This document shows positions 1 to 26,013 of a stretch of 64,000 nt of DNA, in pieces; within the stretch, counting starts at the first letter, position 1, and each line of letters opens with the position of its first letter. Made by a program: the position numbers and the translations under genes. This DNA is from Nereocystis luetkeana (taxonomy: Eukaryota; Sar; Phaeophyceae; Laminariales; Laminariaceae), in contig JARUPZ010000007.1 of NCBI GenBank assembly GCA_031213475.1, positions 8,303,586-8,367,585 of the forward strand. The letters run 5' to 3'. The notes beneath the pieces are model-generated. The model did not search any database, was not told the DNA's origin, and was given only the letters and a program-made list of their open reading frames with translations.

Positions 1-174
1 CGCGCGTAGCGCAGAAGGGAAAAACGACTTGATCGGTCAAAACGAGAGACGGGCAGCGCGTGAGGTCTTACGTACGTATTTTACGCACATACCCGGTGCA
101 CGACCAACGCGTCAAGATGCAGCGGTATCATCGATCGTATGTGTCAGTCAGCGTTTTTCCCCCCGCGACCTCAC

Positions 175-347
175 CGAGCTTGACGCCGTCGCCGTCATCG
201 CGGCTGGATAGATGCAGGCTCTCCAGCGGGTTGGCGCCGGCGTTGGTCGGGTTTACGGACGAAGATAGAATGGGCGAGCAGCCGCTGACCCAGCCTTCCA
301 CTCCGACGGCCATCATGCCAGAACGGTCAGGGGCCAAACGAAGCCCG
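175..347 (-). CDS. Possible further exon of the ABCC gene (NBD1-TMD2 linker?)
   Basis: A 173-nt stretch is open on the minus strand, GC-rich at wobble positions, and bounded by a CAG acceptor after a pyrimidine-rich tract (348-350) and a GTGAGG donor (169-174). The peptide is Gly/Ser/Asn-rich with an acidic end (SSRDDGDGVKL), which would suit the poorly conserved linker between NBD1 and TMD2. Its entry phase does not match the exon ending at 4142, so a missing exon would be needed between them. No conserved motif supports it. Confidence 0.2.
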
Positions 348-387
348 CTGTCGACGATGCGGAAGGAAGGGGAGAGCGCGCGGTGGC

Positions 388-905
388 GGCGGGGAAGTGT
401 AACTCGTATCATGCATGGCCGTCGTCTTATGACCACAGACCCTCGCATCCCTACAATGCCGGGACGGAGCACGTCGTGGTTTCACCAACAACCAGGCAGA
501 CATTGCTTGCCGTAAGCGCGAAGCGCCGTGAGGTGTTGGGCGAGCCGCAAGAAGGGTGAGCTGCATTCTACTAGCAACCGCTTGTGAGGCAGGCTTACAA
601 TGGATGAAAGCTTTGCGTGAACTGATTTGTTTTCTGGTGTGGCCGCTTCCAGAGACGGCAATGGGTATACTATGTATCTTCCTCTTGGGTACCATATGCC
701 CACTGCTGGTACGTGATACGGTCATTACCCTTGTGGGGAGTTAAGGTTGTCCACGCCGCATATATGATCTAACTCGACCGTAAGCCGTGGGGACCGCCAA
801 ATCATTTAAAATCAAAACAAAAAGGTATCCTGGTTGTCAAGCTCACGCAGTGATTGGTGTGTTCTACAGCGTCGTTGACCAACGACGCCAACCCAACTTA
901 TATAC
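388..905 (+). repeat. Dispersed G-tract repeat family, copy a (near full length)
   Basis: Begins in a G-rich tract, then ATCATGCATGGCCGTCGTC, then the conserved core CCTCGCATCCCTACAATGCC and GGGACGGAGC, a GCGCGAAGCGCCGTGAGG palindrome, and ends near CAACCCAACTTATATA. About 500 bp, without coding capacity. It matches 17545-18062 in the same orientation and 4826-5350 in the opposite one. It lies downstream of the last recognised ABCC exon, probably in an intron. Confidence 0.75.
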
Positions 906-1614
906 GTATACATAATATATGGGCGGCGGGTTGGGGGATTACACAAGCAGAGAGACAGTCTTGTCTGAGGTGTATTATTTGCTGCAGTTACTCGTATGTA
1001 TGTTGCTGCTTTTCGTTTATTCTTCCATTCCAGATAATATTGGAGCCTGTTTTGTGGCCATGGCCTAAAACAGGCCGAGCAACGGCAATCATGATCGCGT
1101 ATAGGTCTTCTTTTACATGTGTGTTTTTTTCTCGCTGTGGGGTGGGGGGGGAGGGGGGAGTGGGCTGGGGCGCGCGGGGGGGAAGGCAGCGTTGGCGTGT
1201 ACTGCCACACATTCCGACAACAACGACAAAAGCTGCAACAGCAACAGCCGCAACATCAACAACAGCGACAACAGCAGAACAACAAGAACGAATAAAAACA
1301 ATTCTACTCATTATCACACTCATGGCCGGTACCGACGCCGTCAACACCATCAACACTACCAAGGCCTACACACAAGCACAAGCACCAGCAACACCACCAA
1401 TCTCACCCATGCAATCACGCTATACGAAGTATATATTGTAGTGCCACCAAGATCACGGCAAATACCACCACCAAATCCGCTTCTACTCTCATGATCCACC
1501 CTCCAATACACCCGCTCACCCACCGACCCATCCACGCACCTCGGCATTCCCGCCTTCCAAAAATAGCTGTCTTGCCTGGTGATGCCGCCACGCGCGACAC
1601 CGATGCTGCTGGTG

Positions 1615-1938
1615 CTAGCCCTCCGGACAATCGAAGGCCTTCCCGAGGTCGACGCCACGTACTTCACGCCACCGAGGCGAACGCTCGCGGCTTCTCCTCC
1701 CCCGTCCCCCTTGCTACTCATGCTAGCCCTTCGACCAATCGAAGGCCTCCCTAAGGCCGACGCCACGTACTTCACGCCACCGAGGCGAACGCTCGCGGCT
1801 TCTCCTCCCCTGTCCCCCTTGCTACTCATGCTAGCCCTTCGGCCAATCGAAGGCCTTCCCAAAGTCGACGCCACGTACTTCACGCCACCTAGGAGAACGC
1901 TCGTGGCTTCTCCTTCCTCGCCCCCCTTGCTTTCCTGA
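1615..1938. repeat. 108-bp minisatellite, three units
   Basis: CTAGCCCTYCGRMCAATCG recurs at 1615, 1723 and 1831, giving a 108-bp period with few differences between units. Because the period is a multiple of three, both strands stay open and produce repetitive ORFs. There is no sign that these are translated. Confidence 0.85.
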
Positions 1939-3595
1939 CAGAGACAGCGCGCGCACATATGGTGATAGATGCAGGCGGGGTGAGGTGGCTTGCATTGCTT
2001 GGCCTCAGCCCGCCGTGTCCGCCGTGGGTCGTGCGAAAAGTGGCTCGTACTTTACCTCCTCTCTGCGGAAAAATCAAGCTGGAGAGGTGTTTTTATACTG
2101 GCGTCTGCAAGGCCAAGTGCCAACGTAGTATTGCTCTACGTATGATGATGTGTTTGAGGCTCAAGTACGTGTATTCAGTTCTTGCAAGAAAGAGCGAGGG
2201 ATTTGCTAGGCGTTTCCAGGCATACGATCGCTTTCGTCATCGCCCATGGTTTCAGTATTCCTTGTCTTAAAAATACAGCTGGTAGAGACGCATGCTACAC
2301 TAGAGGTGCAATATTTCCTTCCTGAGGCTCCCCGCTTGAGGGGCTATACACTACTAGTAAGTCACCCACAAAACTGACTCGAAGAAAAATCACAGTGCAA
2401 CCAACGAATAATCTCACGGCCCAGGGTGTTTAACCAAACAACAATGGACTTCCAACGAATTTTGGTCAAGGGGTTCCACCATTCAGAAAATATGTTAGCC
2501 GAACTGTACTGCCTCTTATCATGGTAGCACGCGCCTACAGTGGCGGGGAGACGAGACGAGGGGGGGGGGAGAGGCCTCGAAAGAAACACTACATCTTTGT
2601 TGAGGCCGCTTTTAAAGGTTGGCCGCAAACAAGTACAATACAACTCAGGTACATCGGAGTTCCGTGTTCAACAAAAAATGACTCTGTTCGTGCGCATCTA
2701 CCCCCTCTCCACCCCCAATGAAGCAAACACCCGGGAGAGTCGGACAAACTCGAAATAAGGGCAGTCCGTGTACGGTAGACAACGGTACTGCGGTCCCGGT
2801 GGACAAAGCGCAAACCACCATGTGTGCATCCTAGCTTTAAATTGACAGTGAAGGTTGTAAGAGGGAGAAAAACACGTTTTCCTGATGCCACACACTGGAG
2901 AGATTCCGCAAGTTTATGTCGGGATTCCGCTTCATCTCAGCCATCGGTCTCGCCCTCCCCCCCCCACCGCACCTCGCCACGCTGTTGCTGCTGTTTCCTT
3001 CGAAAACCGACACGCCGGCCTCAACAGACCCCCCCATCCCCCGGCAACGACGAGAGCGTTTCCCCAATCGCCACAACAAGGACGTCGCCCCAACCGCAAA
3101 AAAAAAACAGTCCTGTTGTTTCTGTCGAACTGACAGCTGTTTTCTGCTATATTTTGAAACAAAACAAATGCAACCGTTAAAACGCTCGATTGAGTGAACG
3201 TAGATAGTGTTATTGTCTAGTCGCAAGCCCACTCTGTACGCAGCCGAACTGCCGTGCATGAACGAACGAAACGACCGGAAAAACACGCGAGGCGCACCCC
3301 CGCCTACAAGAAAAATGAGTCTGTATACCGCGATCGAGACAGATGCTCCATATGCATTTTCGATTTTCTTGAGTTTTTTTCTCAAAGGGTAACGCGCTCC
3401 TGACTTTTTGCCCTACGTTAATTGTCCTGATTTAGGAAATATTTCTTTTATTTTGTCTTCACCTTGTTAATAATGAAGAAATACAACGAAAAACAGGAAA
3501 ACATGTTATTCGATTGTAACGACCCTTAGCGGTGACCCGCGACCATTACCGCACGGTGTGAGCGAGGGACGCACACGGGTAGACTCACATAGGCA

Positions 3596-3600
<5 letters not shown>
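1939..3600. other. Stretch without a recognisable gene
   Basis: Short C- or G-tracts and ORFs that do not resemble proteins. If the ABCC gene continues leftward this is intron. A short GGCTCCCCGCTTGAGGGGCT motif at 2326 resembles the CTC/GAG-palindrome pieces near 27.6, 34.5 and 58.4 kb. Confidence 0.4.
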
Positions 3601-4060
<460 letters not shown>

Positions 4061-4141
4061 ACTGACAAGCAGAAACGATCACACCCGGAGAAACACAAAC
4101 ATGCCAATATATTCATTCGTGGACATATCATGGACACACAC

Positions 4142-17366
<13,225 letters not shown>

Positions 17367-17544
17367 AACACGGTATAAAAGAGAAAAGGAAACCACGCAC
17401 GGTCCAGGGTGAGCGCCATGTAGAAGATCGAGTGGTAGGAACGATTGGCATTACTTGAGGAACATACAGCAAGAGGCTCAGTAGTTAGTTGAGGTGGAAC
17501 AGAACGAGCAGCATGGGGTATGGGGAGAGTTAGCGCTCGGGGAG

Positions 17545-18062
17545 GGGTGGGGGGGGGTGGGGGGGGGGAGGTGTGTACTCGATATCATGCCTGGCCATAG
17601 TCGTATGACCAGAGACCCTCGCATCCCTACAATGCCGGGACGGGGCACATCGGGTTTTTACCGACAAGACAGACATTGCTTGCACCAAGCGCGAAGCGCC
17701 GTGAGGTAATCGGTGAGTCGTAAGAAGGGTGAGTTGCATCCTACTGGGAACCGCTTGTGAGATGGACTTGCATATGGATGACAGCTTCACTGAGTTAACT
17801 TAATTTCCGGTGTGGCTACTTACTACGTAACCGCCTCTTGAGTGCCTTACCATAAACAACACAAGATACGACCATTCCTCTTGTGCGGAGCGAAGGTTCT
17901 CCACCTAGCACAAATGGTCTAACTCGAACACCATCTGAGACCGACCGCCAAAAGCAAAATAAAAAACGGCATCGTGGTTGTCTAGCTCAAGTAGTGGGCG
18001 GCATATTTTATTATCGTTGCCAAGCGAGGCCGACCCAACCATATATTTATAATATAGGTGGA
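17545..18062 (+). repeat. Dispersed G-tract repeat family, copy f (near full length)
   Basis: Starts in GGGGTGGGGGGGGGAGG, then GTGTACTCGATATCATG, then the CCTCGCATCCCTACAATGCC core and GGGACGGGGC, the GCGCGAAGCGCCGTGAGG palindrome, GGTTGTCTAGCTCAAGTAG, and ends at CCGACCCAACCATATATT. It lies just upstream of the putative ABCC start. Confidence 0.75.
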
Positions 18063-19079
18063 AGGTGATCGTTGTAGAGAACCAAAGGCAGTTTTTGGCA
18101 CATTTAAAGGCTACCTATCATATAATAGCAACAATACACCACCGCCAATATCAACACCACCGAAGCCAGAGCTATCAACATCAAGACCAACACCAACGTC
18201 CACACGCAGTGTCAGCAGCGGCAATCAGAAGGGACCGGCGCACCTTGCGGGACGCTTCCGTTGTTGATATTGTCTGTTCATGTCAGCTTACCTATCTGAG
18301 ACGATGATAGCCGCATCCGAGTACAACATCACTATTGACAGCTTACTGTACAGAAGCTTTTTTTATCATACCTGGTGCCAGCTAAACATATATTTCCCAC
18401 GCTCAAAATACCTAAAAGTAGTGTATGGTCTCCAGCTTGTATCAGGCAAACCTAGACCCGTGGTCTTGCATCGAATACCGTGTGGCATGGCCGGCCGGAA
18501 GCAGACGGAAACACCCGACTGCCGTCGCACGGGGGCTTCCCTTATGTATAATATTAGAGAGATATAGTCGGCGGAACGGAAATTTTGCACTTTACCGATA
18601 TTCTCAAGAGCGGGCCCTTCCGGTTTGACCTGGAGTGGTGAGTGCTCGTGAGGAGAGCTCAACCTCTTCGTTTATCTGGTCTGCGACGCTCTTGGCCTGT
18701 GTCGGGGTGTATTTCGTGGGTTGTTGTGTGCGCCTATCCGGAATTATCACGGAGGGGGAGTCACCGGCTACAATCGAATGCCCGATGCCTTCGGGGCACT
18801 CACAGGACGTTCTTCTGTATCTTGTTCGCCGATGACTGTACGTTGACTCCCAGCTACGGGAGTTTCTCGTCGGCCTCGTTGGCGTGCGGGAATCGTACCT
18901 GACCCTCTGGTAACTAGGAGCCCAGCGAGCGCTGAGGAGAAGAACCGAGCTTCCCCCTCTCCGGGCGTGGCGTCGGCTCTGTCGGGAGGGACTCCGGTAC
19001 TGGACAGAGACCCTTTGGTGTGAGGTGCGCTGGATCAGACACGCACTGCTCGTTAAACCAAGAGCAGCAAGAATATCCC
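18063..19079. other. Stretch without a recognisable gene
   Basis: Single-copy-looking sequence between the ABCC gene and the first tyrosine-recombinase element. A long minus-strand ORF (18604-19287) runs across the edge of that element and resembles nothing I know, so I do not call it. Confidence 0.4.
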
Positions 19080-19243
19080 GGGTTTCCTGTAGTATTCTGT
19101 CTGGATGTCGTGGATTATTCGATGCCAGTATTATTTTTTTGGATGAGGCCTTCTTCGCCGACCCGTGGTCTCGCCCATACTTGGTTGCGTCGTTGGATTT
19201 TTTTTTTGTTTTGTGTAGACCACTGGTCGGATACCTACTTGTC

Positions 19244-20190
19244 TCACCCAAACTTCCTGACGCATGCCTCAACCCTGTCTCGCACATGCTGCGAAATCTT
19301 TCTCAAACTCGGGCGACAGAGGAAGCCGGCTAGCGTCCGCGTAGCTCTGGCCGCGTTTTTCTTGCCACCCCGGACCCGGCCACTATAAATAGCGCCGATG
19401 TAGCGCTTTGCTATTGCCTCCGTCTTCCAACCACATATTTTCATGATCTCGTCAACCACCGTCCCGGCCAGGGATCTGGTGAGGGAGCTTCCCACTCGAA
19501 AGGAGTGAAATGGTTCGGCAGGCCTGCTTCCCGCAAATGCAATTGCAGGGAAGCGGTCATTCGAGCTGCGGAGAGGGGTCGAGAACCCCGGCCACCCTCC
19601 GCCGCAACAACGGGAAAAACATGCTCAGCGGGTAAATCCCACCCAATCCGCTGCGCGGCGGATATATACGCCGTAACCGCCCGGCACGCGCACTTGTGCG
19701 GACAGTCCCGGTCTGCCAACACTACTACCGCCTCGCTAGAAGCACGAAGAGTCTTACCAAACTGAAAATTAAATATTAAGCCCCTAGACTCTAGGAGCCT
19801 CAGAATTTGCGACCCCAGAGTATAGGAGAGGTCGTATCCCCTACGCATCGAGAAAAAGGCCAGCGCATACAGGGCATTATCTCTCGTCAGAGAGATACGC
19901 TTCGCCAGCGAAGTAGCCACCTGCGCCCGCGACCCCATGCCGCTTAGCAGGTCCATAAGTGTGTGCTCCAACATTGGGGTCGCCTGATTGACCGGGACCC
20001 CGACCTGCTTTTGCTCCTCGGACACAAATATGAGGTACCGTTCTACCAATGGACTCGCGCGCAAGGGTTGCCTACCCAGCGGGCAGGGTCCCACTCTTCC
20101 CCTTTTCGGTGTTCTTTCATGGCCATTTTTAGCTTCGAGACAAACCCTTTCCAGATTGACTCAGCCGCGTACCGTCTTGCACCTGAGAAC
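19244..20190 (-). pseudogene. Tyrosine recombinase of the deleted element, frameshifted at the HxxR box
   Basis: The N-terminal part reads YAAESIWKGFVSKLKM. After a frameshift near 20075 the core is open to 19495: AKRISLTRDNALYALAFFSM, RRGYDLSYTLG (box I Arg), FQFGKTLRAS, then LREAGLPNHF. The second catalytic box, HSFRVGSSL (19482-19507), is in another frame because 7 bp present in the sister copy are missing at ~19507. KICGWKTEAIAKRYIGA with the presumed nucleophilic Tyr follows. Known role of the family: integration of a circular DNA copy without target duplication. Confidence 0.75.
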
Positions 20191-20209
20191 CCCGCCAGAC
20201 ACGCGTCGT

Positions 20210-20560
20210 CCTCTTCTCCGCTGCTTCGAGCACCTGGGGCCAGATGTCCGCGCCTGGGCGAGGGAGAACCTACATTGCCACCCAGCCAAGGGCGCGCAAG
20301 ACTTGGAAGCGCGAGCCGACGGTACAGCTGCTTCCCGTCGTCAAAAGCACGCGCTCAAGATCAAGAACTATTCCGGCCCCCAAGGCACCCTGCATGAAAC
20401 AGGGGAGATCCTCGAGCGGGGTCGCGGAGTCTACCAACGTAGCCGAAGCCCGACTGGTGTCCGGCGCAAGGGCAACGCCGGCGCCTCCGGGACCGGAGCC
20501 GTCGCGTCAGCTGGAAGCGTTGGGGTCGGTGTTGACCGCGTGGACCTAGTCATCTCATAT
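20210..20560 (-). pseudogene. gag-like ORF1 remnant of the deleted YR element
   Basis: Minus-strand reading gives ATPLEDLPCFMQGALGAGIV, LTTGSSCTVGS and WPQVLEAAEK. These match the intact plus-strand ORF at 33264-33698 (STPLEHMPCFKQGALGAG, FLATGSSCAVGS, WPQVLEAAER). Internal stops are present. The gag label comes from its 5' position only; no zinc knuckle is visible. Confidence 0.55.
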
Positions 20561-20999
20561 TACCTTTCAATAAATAGCTTCGTGCACACCTCTTCTCGCG
20601 AGGTTTTGGGACCGAAAATGACGAGTGATCGTAAGCGACCACCCCACATTACAAATGCAAGACATTTTGTTTGATGGCACCCCTAGTTCCATGATTAGCG
20701 CCAAATCATTTCCTCTGTTGTCATCGCCATTTTACCCCAGGAAACAGCACACTCGCGCAACCAGGACACTCGGCTATTTCCTTGGAGCAGGCGCATGTAC
20801 GCCCTATATCCTGTGGCCTCGAGGTGTACACGAGGACAAACATATGAGCCTGGTCAGAGGTTGCGACTAACCAGTGCCGGGAGTGGGGCCATGATGAGAC
20901 AGAAACCAAGCTGGAGGCCCGAAGATATCGTTGTCCCCGACATTCGCCAAAACAAGATGACGGTAGCCGGGAGAGTGTAATTCGTCTGGGGAACACAGT

Positions 21000-22340
21000 T
21001 GACTCAACCGAGGTGACGTGGTGGTCCCTGAAGGGCCACGCTCTGGCGTTTCGAGTAGCACCAAACGTACGGTGGGAGTGTACAGAACCGGTGGATCCAC
21101 AGGAAAAAACAGCAGACCCGCCCGCCTGGGGGGGGCGCCATCATCTGTAGGGTTGAGTAGGGGTTAGATTGCATCGCCGTGGAAGCCATGGCAGTTATGT
21201 GCGAAAGCAATTGGCACCAAACAAGTCCGCGTGGCTTGCGGGGGCTGTGGAATCGGAACGGCAGGGTGATAGCGCTATAGTGTGGGCAACAGCTCGATAT
21301 GTGTTGCAAAAATAACCAGGAGAGTTGAGGTGCAGGGTCCGCTTCTCTACGGCAAACATGGATACACCGCTCGCCATGAGAAGAGCCGCCCGTTTGGTCG
21401 CGTAGAAGGCGTTGGAACAGCTGATCGGGATGACCCACAGTTACCCACCTCTTGTTGCACCCGGCGCGTAGCGTTAGTTAATGTACTCCCCCTGCCATTG
21501 ATCTTCTTCAAAACGCGGACGCCACGGTCCTGGCGGCAAGAAGATGCCATTTTTCTCCCAACGCAGTGAGGTTGGATCGCAGAAAGAACTGCCAGAACTC
21601 CAGCGGTAATTCGGCGGGATCGTCAACAATCCGCCTAAAAAACTCTCGATCCCGATGTTGAACATACTGCGGCTAACTCAGTGATATTAACGAGCTGTGG
21701 TGCAAACTACGCACGATGTCGTCCGCTGATTTTGATACCTGGTAGCATGTTTCGAGAGGTGATGACCTCAAGGGTCTCCTTCAGATCGAATGCGTACTGC
21801 GTGAGCCACTTCAGATAATTTGTTTCCTGCGGTTTAGTTCCATCTGCTGCCATCACCGCCGTCGCTGCTTTGTAGACAGAGACATGATCTTTATCTCGGC
21901 ATTTCTTTCAATCGCTTCCACTCTGGGCACGTGCGGTTTTGTGATAAGGCTGCGTGCTGCTACTGTGACGTCCTGTGGGTGGTGGCATGCTGACGATGCC
22001 CGCTCGATTTACTAAGCCGTGCCAATGTTCGGCTGCTGCATGCGTAGGATGCTCTCACGAACTTCACCGTGTCCGCGATTTTGTGGGGCGGGGCTCAGAG
22101 CCATATCGATGCTCCATTGGTAAACTCCATCGACTACGGGAGCGAAAGGGCGATGTCACCGCGTTTGACAAACGCGAACCTCTCGCACCGTATCATTCGG
22201 CCGTGCTGCGAGTGCGGCCGGGCCCGGAGGATCAACCAATATCTATTTTCCTCAAGAGCTATTGTAGTTCGGCGTCTCCGGGTGCTTGTATTGTAGATGC
22301 ACTCCATGGGCGTGATTGAGACGACCGAGCACATGAGGAA
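21000..22340 (-). pseudogene. Unrecognised coding-like relic, minus strand
   Basis: Islands with protein-like composition but no continuous frame: near 21712-21900 (KDHVSVYKAATAVMAADG, NYLKWLTQYAFDLKETLEV), near 21530-21660 (REFFRRIVDDPAELPLEFWQ, LRSNLTALGEKWHLLAARTV), and near 22130-22240 (HGRMIRCERFAFVKRGD). The second island faintly recalls the region before the RT core in some algal reverse transcriptases (LPLEFW..., LTAL.EK), but the match is too weak to name. Frames switch and stop repeatedly, so this is an old relic. Confidence 0.25.
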
Positions 22341-22869
22341 AACAACAGCTTTGTTGTATACCAGGTATATCTTTCGAATTGCGTTGTTTATTTTCATTTT
22401 TTTGTGGCTCGGAAGGGAGAGCAGCCGGCTATACACTCGGCTATACGATATCAACCGATCAATTACCTATATACACCCTCGTAAAGTTCTCCATCCCCTC
22501 ACCATCGAAAAGAAAAGGGTGGGTGGGCGGGAGAATCCACGTATTCCTGGCCCAGCGAGCGGCCGCTGTTCAGATGCAAGCTACGGGCCCTGTTTGTTCG
22601 CGTGTTCTACCAGCCTGCCAGCGCCGTTCCGTGCGGTATCCACTTGGTACTCCCACAAGCGCGATCAACCCAACAGCGCCCGCTGCTGCTATCGAAGCGA
22701 CTACGTACTACTGATACGTACCCAGCCAAAGAATATGAACCATAACGCCTAATTATCATAACGGTTCCCGATCTCTAAGAACATCTTCCTTTCCGCACTC
22801 CCTCGTTGCACTGTGATTTCGGTGACGGTTCATTTTTGGACATATTTTAGGCGGGACACCATCAAGGGG

Positions 22870-25269
22870 TCCTACTACCCCCAAGTCCTCGTTCGATTTT
22901 TCACGACGGGGATGATGCGTGATTGGTTGTTTTGGACAGAGGCACCGTCAAGTGGCCCTAGTATCCCCAATTTTCCGTGGTCGCAAGAGTAGCAGAGGTT
23001 TTCTCGTCGCTCATCCTCGTCATCATCACCCCCTCCCGCGAGAAAACGCCTAGACAAAGATCAACCTGAACTGCTGACTCCAAGGATTCCCGTCCCGGCG
23101 AGAACCGTGCGTCGACGCTGACGCCGTTCATTGCTCTAGTTCTACGGCGAGAGACCCCCTTCCGCGTTCATCCTGATGGGTTCCGGAGAGAGGCGCAATA
23201 TATTATGTTTCAGCGGGTTGAAGCAAAGGGACGCCATGGGTTTACCGTTGTTCTTCCTGCTGGGCTGAAGCAGCTCCGAGAGGAAATCGAGTCAAGAGGT
23301 GTCGAATATTATTTTACATAGATGGCATCGGTACCGGCATGGCGGCGATCACACCTGGCCCTGTGGAGTTTGTGCCCATTCTCCGACACGAGCGCTTAGA
23401 AAATAATGTCGGTAGCAGTCCAGGATCAGGCAGTTGTCTTTCCTACGAAGGGGAACGCGCCTACGCCGGAGGAATACTTTTCTGGAGAGTATCGGCGTTC
23501 GCATTGTGCGGGGGGGCGCAATGCAGATGATGAGCGGGGCCATCGGCATTAACACCAGGGATAATTTGAGGCGGAGCAGGGCAACAACCTGCACACATGC
23601 TACTGCATTGTGTATGCCAAACAACTGCAGAAATCGGCCAACCTTATCGATATCAGGTCCATGATTAAGCGGACCGCGTGCGTTCAGCGGGCGATATACC
23701 CGGAGCCGTCGCTGCCCACGTGTCACAGGGCAGACAACTGCGCGATGGGGAGGCGCAATCATCTGCTCGAGCACACATGGGCAGCGGAGTAATCACCATT
23801 GCTTGAGAACGGGTACCCGGCAAATCGGTTGACATTACAGCCCCACTAACAGGCGCAGGCAAGATTGCCTCCAGGGGGGGCGAAAGGGTTAAAACTGTCG
23901 TCGGCCGAAGCACGGAAAATACCAATGTCGAGACGCCGGTGACCACATTGTTTTTCAGACTTCTTCGGCGCACTGCGGGATAAACTTCAAAGGGAGCTGC
24001 CCAATTCGCATCTCGTCCACCGCACGAACAGAAGCGTAAAGGAACCCCGTGATGTGCACGGGCCCGTTGAACAATCGATGGCCTATGTCGATGTGGAATG
24101 CTGGCGGGTCATGGGTTTCCGCTCTGGGGAGGATGGTAACTCAGGGTAGTCGGAGACGGAACTAGTGCGCGTGCAGGACGAGGAGCGATTACTTCCGGGA
24201 CAGACGAGTGAAATTTTGGAATGTAGATCAATGGGGTCCACTACGACAGGCACACCGCTGCTCCAGACTACCTCTTCGAGACTAAATACCCACCATGCGA
24301 ACGATCCAGTTGGGGGGACCGAGATCAGACGCCTTGCCATGGCCCGTCAACCGGACCAAGGAAAACTGGGCGCCATGTTCCGCACTTGGGGTGAGGCCCG
24401 TGAATCCGTCCGGGGTCATATGAATCCCGGCGCTCGTGCCTATCGGACAGCATTTTGTGGTTCCTAGCGTCGGGAAGCTCCTGCTGTGATGCAGCAGAGT
24501 TCAACAGGCAGCATGCACGCTTGTGCCGCTGAGAAGGCACGCAGGTGAACCAACACCAACCACAACTTATGGTCAACGCGCTATTCCGAGCTGAAAGCAT
24601 CGGTCAAAGCGGTGCGCACTTCAACCATCTCCGAACATACATCGCCATCGAGAGGAGGATCCTACAAGACGCGACTTGTACGGCGTCAAAGTACCGCAAC
24701 ACGACGAAGCTCCTCGATGCTGTGCACGCAGATTTGCATTCGGGGGTGTACAGGCGTCAGAGGTGCTAGTCGAAATTAATGAGCTGCTCGGAACAAGCAC
24801 TAGGAAAAAGTCCTGCTCGACGAGCAAGCGCGACCGCCATACGTGTTTGGGACAGGTGTCTTTCGACGAGTGCAACCATAAACTCGCTACCCTTGCGGTG
24901 AAAAACTCTGGGTGCAAGGTAGTGACCCCATCGGACCATCTGGCGGCGAACGTTGTTGGAATGGTGGGCAGAGGTCTCTGGCCAGGAATTGGGACTGTAA
25001 GAAACTCATTCTACAAATTATCCAGTACTGTTAATGCTACTAACACATGCTACGAGACAGAGATAATACACCTCGCAAATACAGCGAGGACAATAGGCAG
25101 CGCAATGCCAAACGTGTTGAAAACGAAAAAAAACATAAGCAAGTGTTGTGGTAGTGCCCTTGACAGCCTGCAAAGACCGCGATGTAGGATACAGGGATAC
25201 GGGGACGGGATGGCGTGTCACTTGGGAGGCATATACATACAGTTCTATGAGGGAATAGGAGACGAGTGA
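22870..25269 (+). pseudogene. Unrecognised coding-like relic, plus strand
   Basis: Protein-like islands in changing frames: 23107-23322 (FRVHPDGFRREAQYIMFQRV, FTVVLPAGLKQLREEIESRG, ended by TAG), 23960-24147 (FFGALRDKLQRELPNSHLVH, MAYVDVECWRVMGFRSGEDG), 24545-24770, and 24676-25269 (198 codons including RHTCLGQVSFDECNHKLATL, GCKVVTPSDHLAANVVGMV). No family recognised. Repeated frame changes suggest a decayed gene or element body rather than exons. Confidence 0.3.
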
Positions 25270-26013
25270 AGAGACAAGTTCCCTCTCGTTGCCAGGCTTT
25301 TTATCCGGCCGAATTGGGTAATGCAACGGAATGAAACCGTCGGACCTGCTCAATAGGCAAAACTGGAGCGGGATACGGGTGTGTCCCAGGGATATCTTGC
25401 GATTGGCGTCATTGGTGCAGTGCTTTTATTATTTTCCTTTCTACGTGTCTATGCTTTCACTTTTGCTCTTCATGTTTGTTGCCATTTTTCCTATCAAGGG
25501 CCGACGGGGTCTCGTCGAAACGAGGGCTCTGCCCCTTCCGGTGGCCGCGATCGCACAACCCAGGTGGGCTCTCCTACCAGAAGTATGTATCGGATGGCGA
25601 CAGAGCACGAGGGCTCTGCCTGTTGCTCCGGTTCCCAGTCAGCATGCTAAATGTGCGGGGCGCAATTGCCAAGATGTAAGTCGACGGCGGCGCCGAGGGC
25701 GTCCGAGTCGGTCGCAGCGGCAGAGACAGGGCCACAGAAGGACGAAGGCATACAAAACGGGGTTCCCAAAGGCTCGACTCGGTCGCCGTCGGACGGAATG
25801 GGCACCGTCGGAACAGGCGTTTGAGGACGATAACGACCGGCGGGACGCGTGGCTTGTCCTGTAAAAGCGACGAGCCTGTCTGGATTTACTAGCCGCTGCT
25901 CATGCGCTCGTAGACCATGAAGGCTTCGCAACTAGACGGCTTCTAGTCATCTTGGTCGGATACGCACGCTCCGCATACTCGATCGGTTCTATTGACGGGC
26001 AGGAAAAAATGAT

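Larger units (their letters stand above)
19080..20734 (-). mobile_element. Internally deleted tyrosine-recombinase (DIRS/PAT-like) retrotransposon
   Basis: Minus-strand order: 5' terminal repeat starting TAAAATGGCGAT (20734 down to ~20560), gag-like ORF remnant (~20550-20210), tyrosine recombinase (~20190-19244), and a 3' terminal block with GGCCTCATCC and CAGACAGAATACTAC (19150-19080). RT and RNase H, present in the relative at 27.6-33.7 kb, are missing: gag (VLEAAEK) runs directly into the recombinase N-terminus (YAAESIWKGFVSKLKM). That marks it as a deletion derivative. Frameshifts disable it. Confidence 0.75.

Noticed and set aside
1356-1958. 200-codon minus-strand ORF
   Set aside because: Stays open only because the 108-bp minisatellite period is a multiple of three; composition and position give no support.
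17401-17419. A tiny first ABCC exon (ATGGCGCTCACCCTGGACC before GTGCGT)
   Set aside because: Its phase does not fit either acceptor before the next exon; the in-frame ATG at 17366 needs no extra exon.
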